Assembly: GCF_014201835.1 (NCBI RefSeq)
Contig: NZ_JACHFH010000007.1
Span: 33,380-97,379, forward strand
DNA length: 64,000 nt
Source: Pectinatus brassicae
GTDB lineage: Bacteria; Bacillota; Negativicutes; Selenomonadales; Selenomonadaceae
Direction of reading: 5' to 3'
Of the stretch, positions 45,033 to 53,491 are shown piece after piece. Below the pieces are notes generated by a model. It was not told where the DNA came from and did not search any database. It saw only the letters and a program-made list of their open reading frames with translations. A program made the translations under genes and the position numbers. The first letter of the stretch is position 1. Each line of letters begins with the position of its first letter.

Positions 45033-47624
45033 TTAATTTTTTATTACAATCCAATATGTTGCTTTTCTATTAGTACTATTTGATTTGATTGTATAGGGAA
45101 GCTGTTTTTCTTTTAAACAATCATTAATTATTTTTAAACCATAAGAAGTGGTATCTGCTTTATCTTTAAGTCGTTTCCCAAAAGCTTGCTGGTAAATTGC
45201 CGTAAATTTGGATTTAAAAAGTTCTTGTGTTTCTTTTGATAGAAAAAATGATGGCAAGTTTTCAGTGGAGCGAATATTTTTTGCCTCAATATACTGATCT
45301 GAAGGAATGGCATATTCATCCATAAGTTGGAATAGTTCTTGATGGCTGTTTTCTTCTTTGGCAATATTTTCTTTTTGTGAAACTGTGTAATGAAAATTTT
45401 TTTCGTTAAAATCATCAAGGCGCTCTAACCATGAAAGTTGTTCTTTGATAATATTAAAATTATAAATATTATCATCGGATAAATTTTCAGAAGAAGTATC
45501 GTAATTGTTCTGTAAGTTATAGTTAAAGAGCATACGGTATTTTTTTTGTTCATTTGTAAGAATGGATAGTTTTTCTATATTTTTAGTGGTTTCATTGGAA
45601 ATATATCTAATATTGTTAATTTTATTGGAAAAAAATTCGTATTTTTTTAGGTAGGAATAATCCAGTGCAGAAATATCTTTTCTTGGTTGAGTATAGTGCC
45701 TAGTGCAAACTAAGTTGTTGATTGTTGTTTGCAAATCTTTATTTGATAAATAATTCCAACTTTCTGGAATAAAATGGTCCTCTGGAAAATCAGGAATAGT
45801 ATCTAAAACAGCGGCGATATATTCACCAATGGGATCGCGTAAGTACAGTAGATTTTCCAACATAGATGACGGAATTCCTTGTGGTAATTTTGAGTGGAAA
45901 TCAAATAAAAAATCTTTATGCTTGGATAATAAAACAAAAGATGCGATAGCTTTTATTTTTCTATAATCATTTTCAGTTAGATTTAAAATTGATTTTTCAA
46001 AAGGTATTTTTCGTAATAGATTTTTTAATGCAGTTATCTTATTTAGAAGGCTTGGTTTTGCCAATGCATTGAAGATGAGATGTTGTTCTTCATTAATATC
46101 CCAATTACTATTATTAAAATAAGATGATGAAAGTAATTGCCGGTGAAACTGTTCTTTGTTAGAATCAGAACTGCATTCAAAATCAAGATAATCAATTAAA
46201 GTGCGTTGACATGTTTTTAACAAATTTGTTATTTCGGAAATAGGTGGAATGCTTAAATACAAGTTGATGGGAGTTTTTTGTTGTGTGCGAATTCGTCCCA
46301 GCATTTGAATAAATTGAGTTCGGTCAAAATTTAAAATAATGATGTTTTTGACAGCTGGATCAGAAATATTAATACCATTGTCTAAAACAGCTGTTGAAAT
46401 TAACACTTGTTCATCGAAGCATGCTTGATGAATAATTTTGCTATAGGTATTAGAGTTTTGTTTTGAGTTCGCAGAAATAAATGTAGCAAAACTAGTAGAG
46501 CAGGGAGGCTGTTTATTACCTAAAGTTGTATTAAGCTCTTTTTCTATGGCAAAGCCTTGTTCTTTTGTTGAAACAAAAACCATCCATTTATCTTTAGATT
46601 GAATTTTTTGGTTTTCAGTAATAATGTCAACGATTGTTGATACTACAGATGTAGTTGTTCCAAAATATTTTATATCAAGATAACGGTAATCCCGAATAGT
46701 GTCATAGATCCAAGCAACTTTATTATTATTTAAATGATATGTATTTTCACCATATGAGTAAGCGGTAAAAAAGTTTTGGTTTGTGTCATCATTTTGAGAA
46801 AAAGGTAATTCAAATCCATCAAGATAAAGTTTATTTAGAAAGCTATCTGAAGCAATGTATTGATCGTAGCTATTTCTGTTATGTGTTTTTATAAAAAAAG
46901 GTAAAGCGTTGGGATTAATCTGAACTTTAAGTTCGTTTGTAAAAGGATTACTTGTAATAGATACATCGCTGACACTAGTATTTACAGATTCTTTTTCGAT
47001 AATTTTTGTAAGAATGACATCAGGCGTAGCAGACATATATATTCTAACGGCAGTTTTGAATTGATTAATAATTACATTGAGAATATCCTCTGTATTTTGG
47101 TTAAAAACAGCATCTGATGTAAAAAAGTGACATTCATCAATGACAACAAAATCGTAACTGTTTTTTAAAAGGTCATTTCCTAAGAGACGTTGATAAGAGC
47201 AAATAAAAATGTCTCCGAAGTCTTCAAGCTTATCAAGTCCGGAATCAGAAACATCATTTATTTTGTTAACTTGTTGTCTATCATATCGCCCAGAAAATTG
47301 GTCAATGGTTTCAGCAATTAATAATTTTGTTTGGCGATTTAATGCTGTGCGATTACTGAGCAGTAATATTTTTCCATTATAAGCAGAGGACTGTTCTCTT
47401 AAAAAGCCAGGAATTAAGGTATTCCGAATAAAATGATTCTTACCTGAACCCGTTTGTGCAGATATAAAAACTGGTGTTTTGGGGGTCCAAGAATATAACC
47501 AATCATCACCTATTACATCAGAAATATGTTTTGCATCAGAAACTTGATAATATGTTTTTGGTAAATAATTACAAGCTGAATGATTGGGTCTGTGGACCGT
47601 TACATTAAAATTTTCTTCAGGCAT
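45033..47624 (-). CDS. Large solitary SF2 DEAD/DEAH-type helicase
   Basis: An 863-residue protein with helicase motifs in the first 500 residues: Walker A SAQTGSGKNHFIRN, motif Ia region, DECH-type box VVIDECHFF, motif III YMSATPD, motif V STAVLDNGINIS and motif VI MLGRIRTQ. The C-terminal ~360 residues match nothing I recognise and end in a possible small winged fold (LKIINDCLKEKQLPYTIKSN). No restriction, nuclease or primase domain is visible. GAGGG precedes the ATG. With its small partner next to an att site, it may serve replication or defence; both are guesses. Confidence 0.8.
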   Translation of the reverse strand: MPEENFNVTVHRPNHSACNYLPKTYYQVSDAKHISDVIGDDWLYSWTPKTPVFISAQTGSGKNHFIRNTLIPGFLREQSSAYNGKILLLSNRTALNRQTKLLIAETIDQFSGRYDRQQVNKINDVSDSGLDKLEDFGDIFICSYQRLLGNDLLKNSYDFVVIDECHFFTSDAVFNQNTEDILNVIINQFKTAVRIYMSATPDVILTKIIEKESVNTSVSDVSITSNPFTNELKVQINPNALPFFIKTHNRNSYDQYIASDSFLNKLYLDGFELPFSQNDDTNQNFFTAYSYGENTYHLNNNKVAWIYDTIRDYRYLDIKYFGTTTSVVSTIVDIITENQKIQSKDKWMVFVSTKEQGFAIEKELNTTLGNKQPPCSTSFATFISANSKQNSNTYSKIIHQACFDEQVLISTAVLDNGINISDPAVKNIIILNFDRTQFIQMLGRIRTQQKTPINLYLSIPPISEITNLLKTCQRTLIDYLDFECSSDSNKEQFHRQLLSSSYFNNSNWDINEEQHLIFNALAKPSLLNKITALKNLLRKIPFEKSILNLTENDYRKIKAIASFVLLSKHKDFLFDFHSKLPQGIPSSMLENLLYLRDPIGEYIAAVLDTIPDFPEDHFIPESWNYLSNKDLQTTINNLVCTRHYTQPRKDISALDYSYLKKYEFFSNKINNIRYISNETTKNIEKLSILTNEQKKYRMLFNYNLQNNYDTSSENLSDDNIYNFNIIKEQLSWLERLDDFNEKNFHYTVSQKENIAKEENSHQELFQLMDEYAIPSDQYIEAKNIRSTENLPSFFLSKETQELFKSKFTAIYQQAFGKRLKDKADTTSYGLKIINDCLKEKQLPYTIKSNSTNRKATYWIVIKN

Positions 47625-47710
47625 ATATAGAACCCTCTCTTTAAACGAATATTATATTTCTACTATATATATTCTATCAATAAAAGCGAGTTCCTCTACT
47701 ATTAGTGGTT

Positions 47711-47751
47711 TTAAGGCTTCGCGCGGGTTGTGCAGGGCCTTTTTTATTGTG
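47711..47751 (+). terminator. Weak terminator-like hairpin in the helicase-ars gap
   Basis: AAGGC and GCCTT bracket a GC-rich loop, followed by TTTTTT. The interval 47625-48040 otherwise shows no gene; it must hold divergent promoters, none clearly recognisable. Confidence 0.35.
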
Positions 47752-48040
47752 TGAAATTTGGTGGTGAGGATCACGTATCGCATAAGAGTAGTTAGAACTT
47801 AATTACTTAGAAACAGAGGAAAATAAGAGTATTTATGGAATATCACTTATAAATATGGTGGAATATTTGCGCGCAACTAAATTGGAGATAAATGAACTTT
47901 AATGGGGTATAGTTTTCTAAACAAAATTTTAGTGAAAAAATCTAGAGCATGGAATCTTGAGTTCGTTAGTTTACCTATAAATTTTAAAATGTTTTCCAAT
48001 GTTAAAGATATTGAAGAATAATATCGAAAGGAAGAATCAA

Positions 48041-48595
48041 ATGAATAAAAGTGGTTGCGATTATCAAAATATCGATAAAGGAATTGCAAGTAAATGCTGT
48101 CCTAACACTACTGTGAATGAAGACAGTGGGAAGAAAAAACGTTTGCTAATTGAATTCATGTATATTGATTTACAAGTGTGTGTACGCTGCATGGGGACGG
48201 ACACTGTTTTGGAAGAAGCAATTGCTGAAGTGACAAGTGTTTTGAAGGCCGCGGGATATGAAATTGAGGTTCGAAAAATTCTGGTTACATCAGAGAAGCA
48301 GGCTGAGGCACTGAATTTTATCAGTTCCCCTACGATCCGTATCAATGGACAGGATATTCAATTAGATGCCAAAGAAAGTTTGTGCGAATCCTGTGGAGAT
48401 GTTGCTGGCGAGGATATAGATTGCCGGGTTTGGTCTTGGGAAGGGAAGGAATATTCGCAGCCGCCCAAGGCAATGCTTGTAGATGCGCTGTTAAGGCATG
48501 TATATGGCGGAAGGCAGCCAGCAGCACAAGCTGGCAGAGCTATACCGGAGAACCTGAAGCGATTCTTTGCTGCTAAAAGAAAAATGCGTCTTTGA
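48041..48595 (+). CDS. DUF2703 domain cysteine-rich protein of the arsenic island
   Basis: A 184-residue cytosolic protein. It shows a Cys-rich N-terminus (GCDYQNIDKGIASKCCPN), LIEFMYIDLQVCVRCMGTDTVLEEA, SSPTIRINGQDIQL and CESCGDVAGEDIDCRVW. The fold is expected to be thioredoxin-like with a CxxC (VCVRC); the DUF2703 family is a frequent neighbour of ars genes. Function is unassigned, maybe As(III) or thiol handling. AAAGGAAG before 48041 fixes the start. Confidence 0.8.
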   Translation: MNKSGCDYQNIDKGIASKCCPNTTVNEDSGKKKRLLIEFMYIDLQVCVRCMGTDTVLEEAIAEVTSVLKAAGYEIEVRKILVTSEKQAEALNFISSPTIRINGQDIQLDAKESLCESCGDVAGEDIDCRVWSWEGKEYSQPPKAMLVDALLRHVYGGRQPAAQAGRAIPENLKRFFAAKRKMRL

Positions 48596-48672
48596 AGCTT
48601 TATTGTAAGGAAGAATATTCGAATTTTAATGAATGAAATTGTTTATAAATAAAAGCTTGTTTTTGTTGAATA

Positions 48673-48706
48673 AATATATTAGTATATTATTATATATTAA
48701 TATATT
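48673..48706. promoter_or_regulatory. 34-bp near-perfect palindrome upstream of arsP (ArsR-type operator)
   Basis: AATATATTAGTATAT (48673-48687) and ATATATTAATATATT (48692-48706) are complementary at 14 of 15 positions around a four-base centre. It overlaps the likely -10 region and lies just before the ribosome site, as expected for ArsR/SmtB repressors. Confidence 0.6.
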
Positions 48707-48720
48707 GTGAGGCGATGGAA

Positions 48721-49671
48721 ATGTTGCAGGAAATAGCTGATTTTTTAGTTTATCAAGGCTTGGGCTTACAACCGGATAGCACATTAGGAGGCGCGGTTAA
48801 CTTTTTTGTTTACGACAGCATGAAGATATTTTTGATGCTTACGATCATTATCTTTATGGTATCCATTTTACGGTCTTATTTTCCGGCGGAAAGAACCAAG
48901 AAAATACTCAGCCATAAGAGAGAATTTTTTGGGAATGTTGCTGCCGCAGCGTTGGGGGTAGTCACTCCGTTTTGTTCCTGTTCAGCGGTTCCGGTATTTA
49001 TTGGCTTTATTGAATCCGGAGTCCCGCTGGGGATTACCTTTTCTTTTTTGATTGCCTCCCCGATGGTGAACGAAGTCGTGGTTATTATGTTATGGGGGCT
49101 GCTTGGCTGGAAAATCATGTTGATCTATATAGTATCAGGCTTGTTGATTGCGATTATTGGTGGCTGGGTTATTGGCAAGCTGAAATTGGAGCGATTTGTA
49201 CAGGATTATGTTTATGAGATGAAGCTTGGGGAACTGGATATTGTTGAGCAGACCTTCCGGGAGCGAGTCGACTATGCCTGGGATTATACCAAGGAAATTC
49301 TGCGCAAAATATTTCTGTACGTCATTGCGGCAATTGCCCTGGGGGGCTTTATTCATGGCTATGCGCCGGAGGATTTTTTGGTGCAGTATGCAGGGCGGGA
49401 TAATATTTTTGCAGTTCCCTTAGCAGTTCTGATCGGCGTGCCATTGTACTCGAATGCAGCCGGTGTAATTCCTATTATTACGGCCCTGATTCAAAAGGGG
49501 ATGAGCCTGGGAACCGCATTGGCGTTTATGATGGCAGTTACCGCGTTAAGCCTACCGGAAATGATTATATTAAAAAATGTACTGAAGCCTCAACTGCTGG
49601 CAATTTTTGTAGCAATTTTAGCCGTGGCAATTATATTTACAGGATATCTTTTTAATATTATAATTGTCTAA
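48721..49671 (+). CDS. arsP: ArsP-type (DUF318) membrane permease
   Basis: A 316-residue permease with about eight hydrophobic helices and the family motif VVTPFCSCSAVPVFIGFIESGVPLG, repeated in a weaker form as GVPLYSNAAGVIPII later. Members of this family export trivalent organoarsenicals or other thiol-reactive metals. GAGG eight bases before the second ATG (48721) selects the start; the first ATG is only two bases away. Followed by arsR and a thioredoxin-like gene. Confidence 0.78.
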   Translation: MLQEIADFLVYQGLGLQPDSTLGGAVNFFVYDSMKIFLMLTIIIFMVSILRSYFPAERTKKILSHKREFFGNVAAAALGVVTPFCSCSAVPVFIGFIESGVPLGITFSFLIASPMVNEVVVIMLWGLLGWKIMLIYIVSGLLIAIIGGWVIGKLKLERFVQDYVYEMKLGELDIVEQTFRERVDYAWDYTKEILRKIFLYVIAAIALGGFIHGYAPEDFLVQYAGRDNIFAVPLAVLIGVPLYSNAAGVIPIITALIQKGMSLGTALAFMMAVTALSLPEMIILKNVLKPQLLAIFVAILAVAIIFTGYLFNIIIV

Positions 49672-49716
49672 TATTAAAGAAATAAATGCTTGATTCGTGA
49701 GAGGGAGGTTTTCCTT

Positions 49717-50040
49717 ATGAGTGAAGATCATGTAAATAGATTAACCGCGGAGATATTTAAAGCATTGGCACATCCGGTTCGGATAAAAATACTGCAAATG
49801 CTAAAAACAAGAACGTATTGTGTCTGCGAAATGATGGAAACTATGGACGTAGAGCAGTCAAATTTGTCACAGCATTTAAATATATTGAAAAAGCAAGGCT
49901 TGATCGATTCAGAAAAAGCCGGGCAGCGCGTAAATTATCATATCGTTCATCCTTGTGTAGCAGAGCTGATTGAGGTCGCAGAAAAACTGATTGGCGAGAG
50001 ACTTGGGAAAAATCAGGTGTTATTTGACTTTTTGCAATAG
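49717..50040 (+). CDS. arsR: ArsR-family metalloregulatory repressor
   Basis: A 107-residue winged-helix repressor: IFKALAHPVRIKILQML, then the As(III)-binding YCVCEMMETM (Cys-Val-Cys, the ELCVCDL-type motif), QSNLSQHLNILKKQGLI recognition helix and GQRVNYHIVHP wing. GGGAGG eight bases before 49717 gives the start. It presumably binds the palindrome 48673-48706. Confidence 0.92.
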   Translation: MSEDHVNRLTAEIFKALAHPVRIKILQMLKTRTYCVCEMMETMDVEQSNLSQHLNILKKQGLIDSEKAGQRVNYHIVHPCVAELIEVAEKLIGERLGKNQVLFDFLQ

Positions 50041-50066
50041 AATAAAATAAATTGGAGGGTTTTAAT

Positions 50067-50297
50067 ATGAAGATTGAAATTTTAGGTATGGGTTGTCAAA
50101 AATGCAAGGACTTAGACACGGCTGCCAAACAGGCCGTACAAGAATTAGGTGTGGAAGCAGAATTTTCTAAAGTAGAAGATATAAAGCAGATTATGAAATA
50201 CGGGGTTATGGTTACACCGGCGCTTGTTGTAGACGGAGTTGTAAAAGCAACAGGCAAAGTCCTGAATAAAGATGATATTAAGAAAATATTAAAGTGA
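50067..50297 (+). CDS. Thioredoxin-like redox-active disulfide protein
   Basis: A 76-residue mini-thioredoxin with the active-site GMGCQKCKDLD and cis-Pro loop VMVTPALVVDGVV, as in TM0996/MTH895-type proteins. It is a regular companion of ArsP-type permeases; proposed to deliver electrons or As(III) thiols. GGAGG precedes the ATG by eight bases; overlap with the longer frame is removed. Confidence 0.88.
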   Translation: MKIEILGMGCQKCKDLDTAAKQAVQELGVEAEFSKVEDIKQIMKYGVMVTPALVVDGVVKATGKVLNKDDIKKILK

Positions 50298-50459
50298 GTT
50301 AGTAAATTCCCCCTCAAGACGGCCTGTGATTTTTGTTTTTTTGGGGGGGATATTAACAAAATCCATCCTTACATCTTAAAAATTAAGAATATTTAGAATA
50401 AATTATGGATCTAAGCTAAGTAGAAAAAATGCTTGCATTTATATATTTATAAGAGTAGT

Positions 50460-50487
50460 ATAATCGCATAAGCGATTACGCGATTAT
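50460..50487. promoter_or_regulatory. ArsR/SmtB operator of the second ars transcript
   Basis: TAATCGC-ATAA-GCGATTA is a 7-4-7 inverted repeat, followed by a third half-site GCGATTAT. It overlaps a TATAAT at 50459-50464, just before the frameshifted arsR. Confidence 0.6.
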
Positions 50488-50501
50488 ACTGTGGGGTGAA
50501 A

Positions 50502-50854
50502 ATGGTGGATGGATTAACAGAAAAATTAAAAGGGTTATCCGATGAAACAAGGTTGCGAATATTGAATTTATTAATGAACAAGATCTCTGTGTCTGTGATG
50601 TAATGGATATATTGCAAATATCGCAAGCCAAAGCATCTCGCCACCTAATTTATCTAAAAAAGGCAGGGCTGTTAAATGATCGTAAATATATTCGTTGGGT
50701 ATATTATTCTGTAGCTGGAAATGTGCAATTAAAGTTTATTGATAGTTTAATTTATGATGATTTAAGGGGTTTGGAGCCATATAAGTCCGATTTAAAAAAA
50801 CAAAAACATTGGTCAAAATATAGAAAGCAAGCATGTGCATATTTGGACCTGTAG
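50502..50854 (+). pseudogene. Second arsR, frameshifted at the As(III)-sensing motif
   Basis: The ATG at 50502 reads MVDGLTEKLKGLSDETRLRILNLLM, a standard ArsR N-terminus, then runs into a stop at 50601. In the +2 frame the same region continues as NEQDLCVCDVMDILQISQ and goes on to AKASRHLIYLKKAGLL, ending at 50854. One missing base near 50573 explains it. The break sits just before the CVC metal site. It could be a real inactivation, programmed frameshifting, or a sequencing error. Confidence 0.8.
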
Positions 50855-50869
50855 AAAGGGCTAGGCATT

Positions 50870-50944
50870 ATGATAAAAAAAGGTTGGCGAGGAGCCCCTG
50901 AACTGTGCTGTTCGAGTGGGATATGCGGTCCTCCGAGAATTTAG
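50870..50944 (+). CDS. 24-residue Cys-rich peptide resembling the ArsD metal-binding segment
   Basis: ATG at 50870, preceded by AGAAAGG, reads a 24-residue peptide ending ELCCSSGICGPPRI. The CC-x4-CG pattern matches the As(III) triad of ArsD (SMCCPTGLCG at 52771 in this window). It lies exactly between the broken arsR and arsA, with its stop 45 bases before the arsA start. Either a decayed arsD start or a functional micro-chaperone. Confidence 0.5.
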   Translation: MIKKGWRGAPELCCSSGICGPPRI

Positions 50945-50989
50945 GACTTGGTAGCTACAAGGAAATTTAAAATGAAAAGGATGAATAAA

Positions 50990-52741
50990 ATGGTAATGGA
51001 TTATACAAAATTTGATCTCGATAAAATTAATTTAACGAAATACTTGTTTTTTACTGGGAAAGGCGGGGTAGGGAAAACATCTACAGCCTGTGCTGTTGCA
51101 GTTAGCCTCGCGGACAGCGGTAAAAAGATTTTGCTTATTAGTACAGATCCAGCATCAAATTTACAAGATGTATTTAATACCGAGCTTGATGGTAAAGGCG
51201 TTGCAATTGCCGGAGTTCCTGGATTGGTAGTTGCTAATCTTGACCCAGAGGAAGCTGCTAAGGAATATAGAGATTCAGTTGTTGGACCGTATAAAGGAAA
51301 GCTTCCCGAAAGTGTAATTGCTAATATGGAAGAACAACTTTCTGGTTCTTGTACGGTTGAAATAGCTGCTTTTGATCAGTTTTCTAATTTTATTACGAAT
51401 AAAGAAACTGAGGAACAATATGATTATATTATTTTTGATACAGCGCCTACAGGTCATACGTTGCGAATGCTTCAATTGCCATCGGCATGGAGTAATTTTA
51501 TCACGGAGAGCACACATGGTGCATCTTGCTTAGGTCAGCTTGCGGGGCTGGGGGAAAAACAAAGTATGTATAAAACGGCAGTTTCAAATCTTGCCGATGG
51601 AACTAAAACAACCTTGCTTTTGGTATCCCGTCCAGAAGAAACACCGCTGACCGAGGTTGAACGCTCCAGTGTTGAACTCAGCGAATTAGGAATTAACAAT
51701 CAGATTTTAATTATAAATGGTGTGTTAAGTGAGGCAACGGATGTATTGTCACAAAATATTTTTGATAAACAACAAAATGCTATGAAAAACATGCCAGTTA
51801 GTTTGAAAAAATTAGAAACGTATATATTGCCACTAAGATCTTACAATATACTTGGACTTGAAAAAATCAGAGCGTTTTTCAAAAGTGACAATTTCGTTAG
51901 CGGTGGTAATAAAGAAAAGTCCGTAAACTTAAAAAATCTTAACTCACTTATTGAAGATATTTATACTACAGGGAAAAAAGTAGTATTTACTATGGGGAAG
52001 GGTGGGGTAGGAAAAACAACGACCGCAGCTGCAATCGCATTAGCTTTAGCAAAAAAAGGTGTTAAAGTTCATTTAACTTCAACGGACCCCGCAGCTAATT
52101 TGCAGCAGGTAATTTCAGAAAATGAAAATATGACATTGAGTAAAATTGATGAAAAACAAGAGCTTTTGAATTATCAAAATGAGGTATTGAGTAAAGCTCG
52201 TGAAACAATGAATGAAGCAGATGTTGCTTACATTGAGGAAGATTTACGTTCTCCGTGTACACAGGAGATCGCGGTATTTAGAGCGTTTGCGGAAATTGTT
52301 GATCAGGCAGAAGACGCTGTTGTCGTTATTGATACTGCCCCAACCGGTCATACGCTCTTATTGCTTGATGCAACAGAAAGCTATCACAAAGAAGTAGAAA
52401 GAACCAAAGGAGAAACGCCAATTTCTGTTCAGCGCCTTTTGCCAAGACTAAGAGATGCCAAACAAACAGAAGTTGTTATTGTAACCTTACCCGAAGCTAC
52501 CCCGGTCTTTGAAGCGTCAAGATTAAGAGATGATTTAAGCCGTGCTGGGATTAACAATAAATGGTGGGTAATTAATCAGTGTTTATCGATGGCCGATACA
52601 AGCAATCCAATGCTACTTGCTCGTGCGGAAGCAGAAAAACAATGGCTTGAAAAGGTACGAGGTATTAGTGATAATAATTTTGTCAATATTCCTTGGTTAC
52701 AAGATGCCTCTGTAACAAATATTATAAAATCAATGGAATAA
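50990..52741 (+). CDS. arsA: ArsA, arsenical pump-driving ATPase (two-domain)
   Basis: As(III)-stimulated ATPase that energises an arsenite exporter. The 583-residue protein has two homologous halves, each with a deviant Walker A (FFTGKGGVGKTSTACAV and FTMGKGGVGKTTTAAAI), a DTAPTGHTLRML signal and LTSTDPAANLQQ; Cys residues that bind As occur in SGSCTVEIAAF and RSPCTQEIAVF. AAAAGG nine bases before the ATG at 50990 is preferred, with the ATGs at 50972 and 50996 as alternatives. No ArsB or Acr3 gene is nearby. Confidence 0.93.
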   Translation: MVMDYTKFDLDKINLTKYLFFTGKGGVGKTSTACAVAVSLADSGKKILLISTDPASNLQDVFNTELDGKGVAIAGVPGLVVANLDPEEAAKEYRDSVVGPYKGKLPESVIANMEEQLSGSCTVEIAAFDQFSNFITNKETEEQYDYIIFDTAPTGHTLRMLQLPSAWSNFITESTHGASCLGQLAGLGEKQSMYKTAVSNLADGTKTTLLLVSRPEETPLTEVERSSVELSELGINNQILIINGVLSEATDVLSQNIFDKQQNAMKNMPVSLKKLETYILPLRSYNILGLEKIRAFFKSDNFVSGGNKEKSVNLKNLNSLIEDIYTTGKKVVFTMGKGGVGKTTTAAAIALALAKKGVKVHLTSTDPAANLQQVISENENMTLSKIDEKQELLNYQNEVLSKARETMNEADVAYIEEDLRSPCTQEIAVFRAFAEIVDQAEDAVVVIDTAPTGHTLLLLDATESYHKEVERTKGETPISVQRLLPRLRDAKQTEVVIVTLPEATPVFEASRLRDDLSRAGINNKWWVINQCLSMADTSNPMLLARAEAEKQWLEKVRGISDNNFVNIPWLQDASVTNIIKSME

Positions 52742-52770
52742 TATAAAAAATTGAAAAGGGCGTGATTTAC

Positions 52771-53094
52771 ATGAAAAAAATTGAGATTTATGAACCATCG
52801 ATGTGTTGCCCTACTGGATTATGCGGTGTTAGTGTTGATCCAGAGTTGTTAAGGATTTCTACAGTAGTTGATAAATTAATAAAAGGTAATATTAGTGCAG
52901 TGAGATATAACCTGTCGAGTGCACCTATGGAATTTATTAATAATCTCGACGTTAATAAAAAAATGGGAGAGCACGGAGTAAATATTTTGCCAATCACGGT
53001 AGTTGATGATGAAATTGTTCTTACCGGAAGGTATCCAAGTAACGACGAGTTGATAGAATTTCTGGACTTATCACCAGAATTTTTCATGGATTGA
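52771..53094 (+). CDS. arsD: ArsD, arsenic metallochaperone
   Basis: Delivers As(III) to ArsA. The 107-residue protein begins MKKIEIYEPSMCCPTGLCGVSVDPEL with the three chaperone Cys, then the conserved NLSSAPMEFINN and HGVNILPITVVDDEIVLTGRYPS. The C-terminal vicinal Cys pairs of plasmid R773 ArsD are absent, as in many chromosomal forms. AAAAGGGCG precedes the ATG. It follows arsA directly, reversed from the usual arsD-arsA order. Confidence 0.93.
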   Translation: MKKIEIYEPSMCCPTGLCGVSVDPELLRISTVVDKLIKGNISAVRYNLSSAPMEFINNLDVNKKMGEHGVNILPITVVDDEIVLTGRYPSNDELIEFLDLSPEFFMD

Positions 53095-53135
53095 AACTAG
53101 TAATTAAAAAATATAAATTTGAAGGGGATAAAAAA

Positions 53136-53411
53136 ATGATTATTACAGATTCTGCTAAAATTATGTTGAATGAAGCCATAAAGAATAGTCAAAATGATTG
53201 TGTTCATGTTATGTTGCAACAATCTTGTTGTGGTGAGGGGATTTTTATGCAACTAGAAAAACTGCCAGACAATGAAAAAGTAGTTATGGTAAATAGTGTT
53301 CCAGTATTTATTGACAAAAAAGCGGTTGAACGGATTGCTGAGATTACAATAGATACAAAAAATGGACGATTAATAATGATTGATCCACAAGCATCTGGCG
53401 GATGTTGCTAA
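53136..53411 (+). CDS. IscA/HesB-like protein of the ars operon
   Basis: A 91-residue protein resembling the HesB/IscA-like iron-sulfur family: ITDSAKIMLNEAIKN start, VHVMLQQSCCGEGIFMQLE, VPVFIDKKAVERI and a C-terminal QASGGCC. Cys pairs at ~30 and the extreme end could bind As(III) or Fe. GAAGGGG eight bases before 53136 fixes the start, removing the apparent four-base overlap with arsD. Role unknown. Confidence 0.65.
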   Translation: MIITDSAKIMLNEAIKNSQNDCVHVMLQQSCCGEGIFMQLEKLPDNEKVVMVNSVPVFIDKKAVERIAEITIDTKNGRLIMIDPQASGGCC

Positions 53412-53415
53412 ACAT

Positions 53416-53455
53416 AAAATCAAGTGATAAGGCTTATGCTTTATCACTTGATTTT
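53416..53455 (+). terminator. Terminator of the arsA-arsD operon
   Basis: AAAATCAAGTGATAA pairs with TTATCACTTGATTTT; the loop has an inner GC pair. Confidence 0.75.
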
Positions 53456-53491
53456 CTATTATAAAAACCTTTAGCGGAGGAGGTATCTTGT

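Noticed and set aside
47877..48089. 70-codon minus-strand frame in the gap before the ars island
   Set aside because: No ribosome site, no recognisable motif, and it overlaps the start of the DUF2703 gene.
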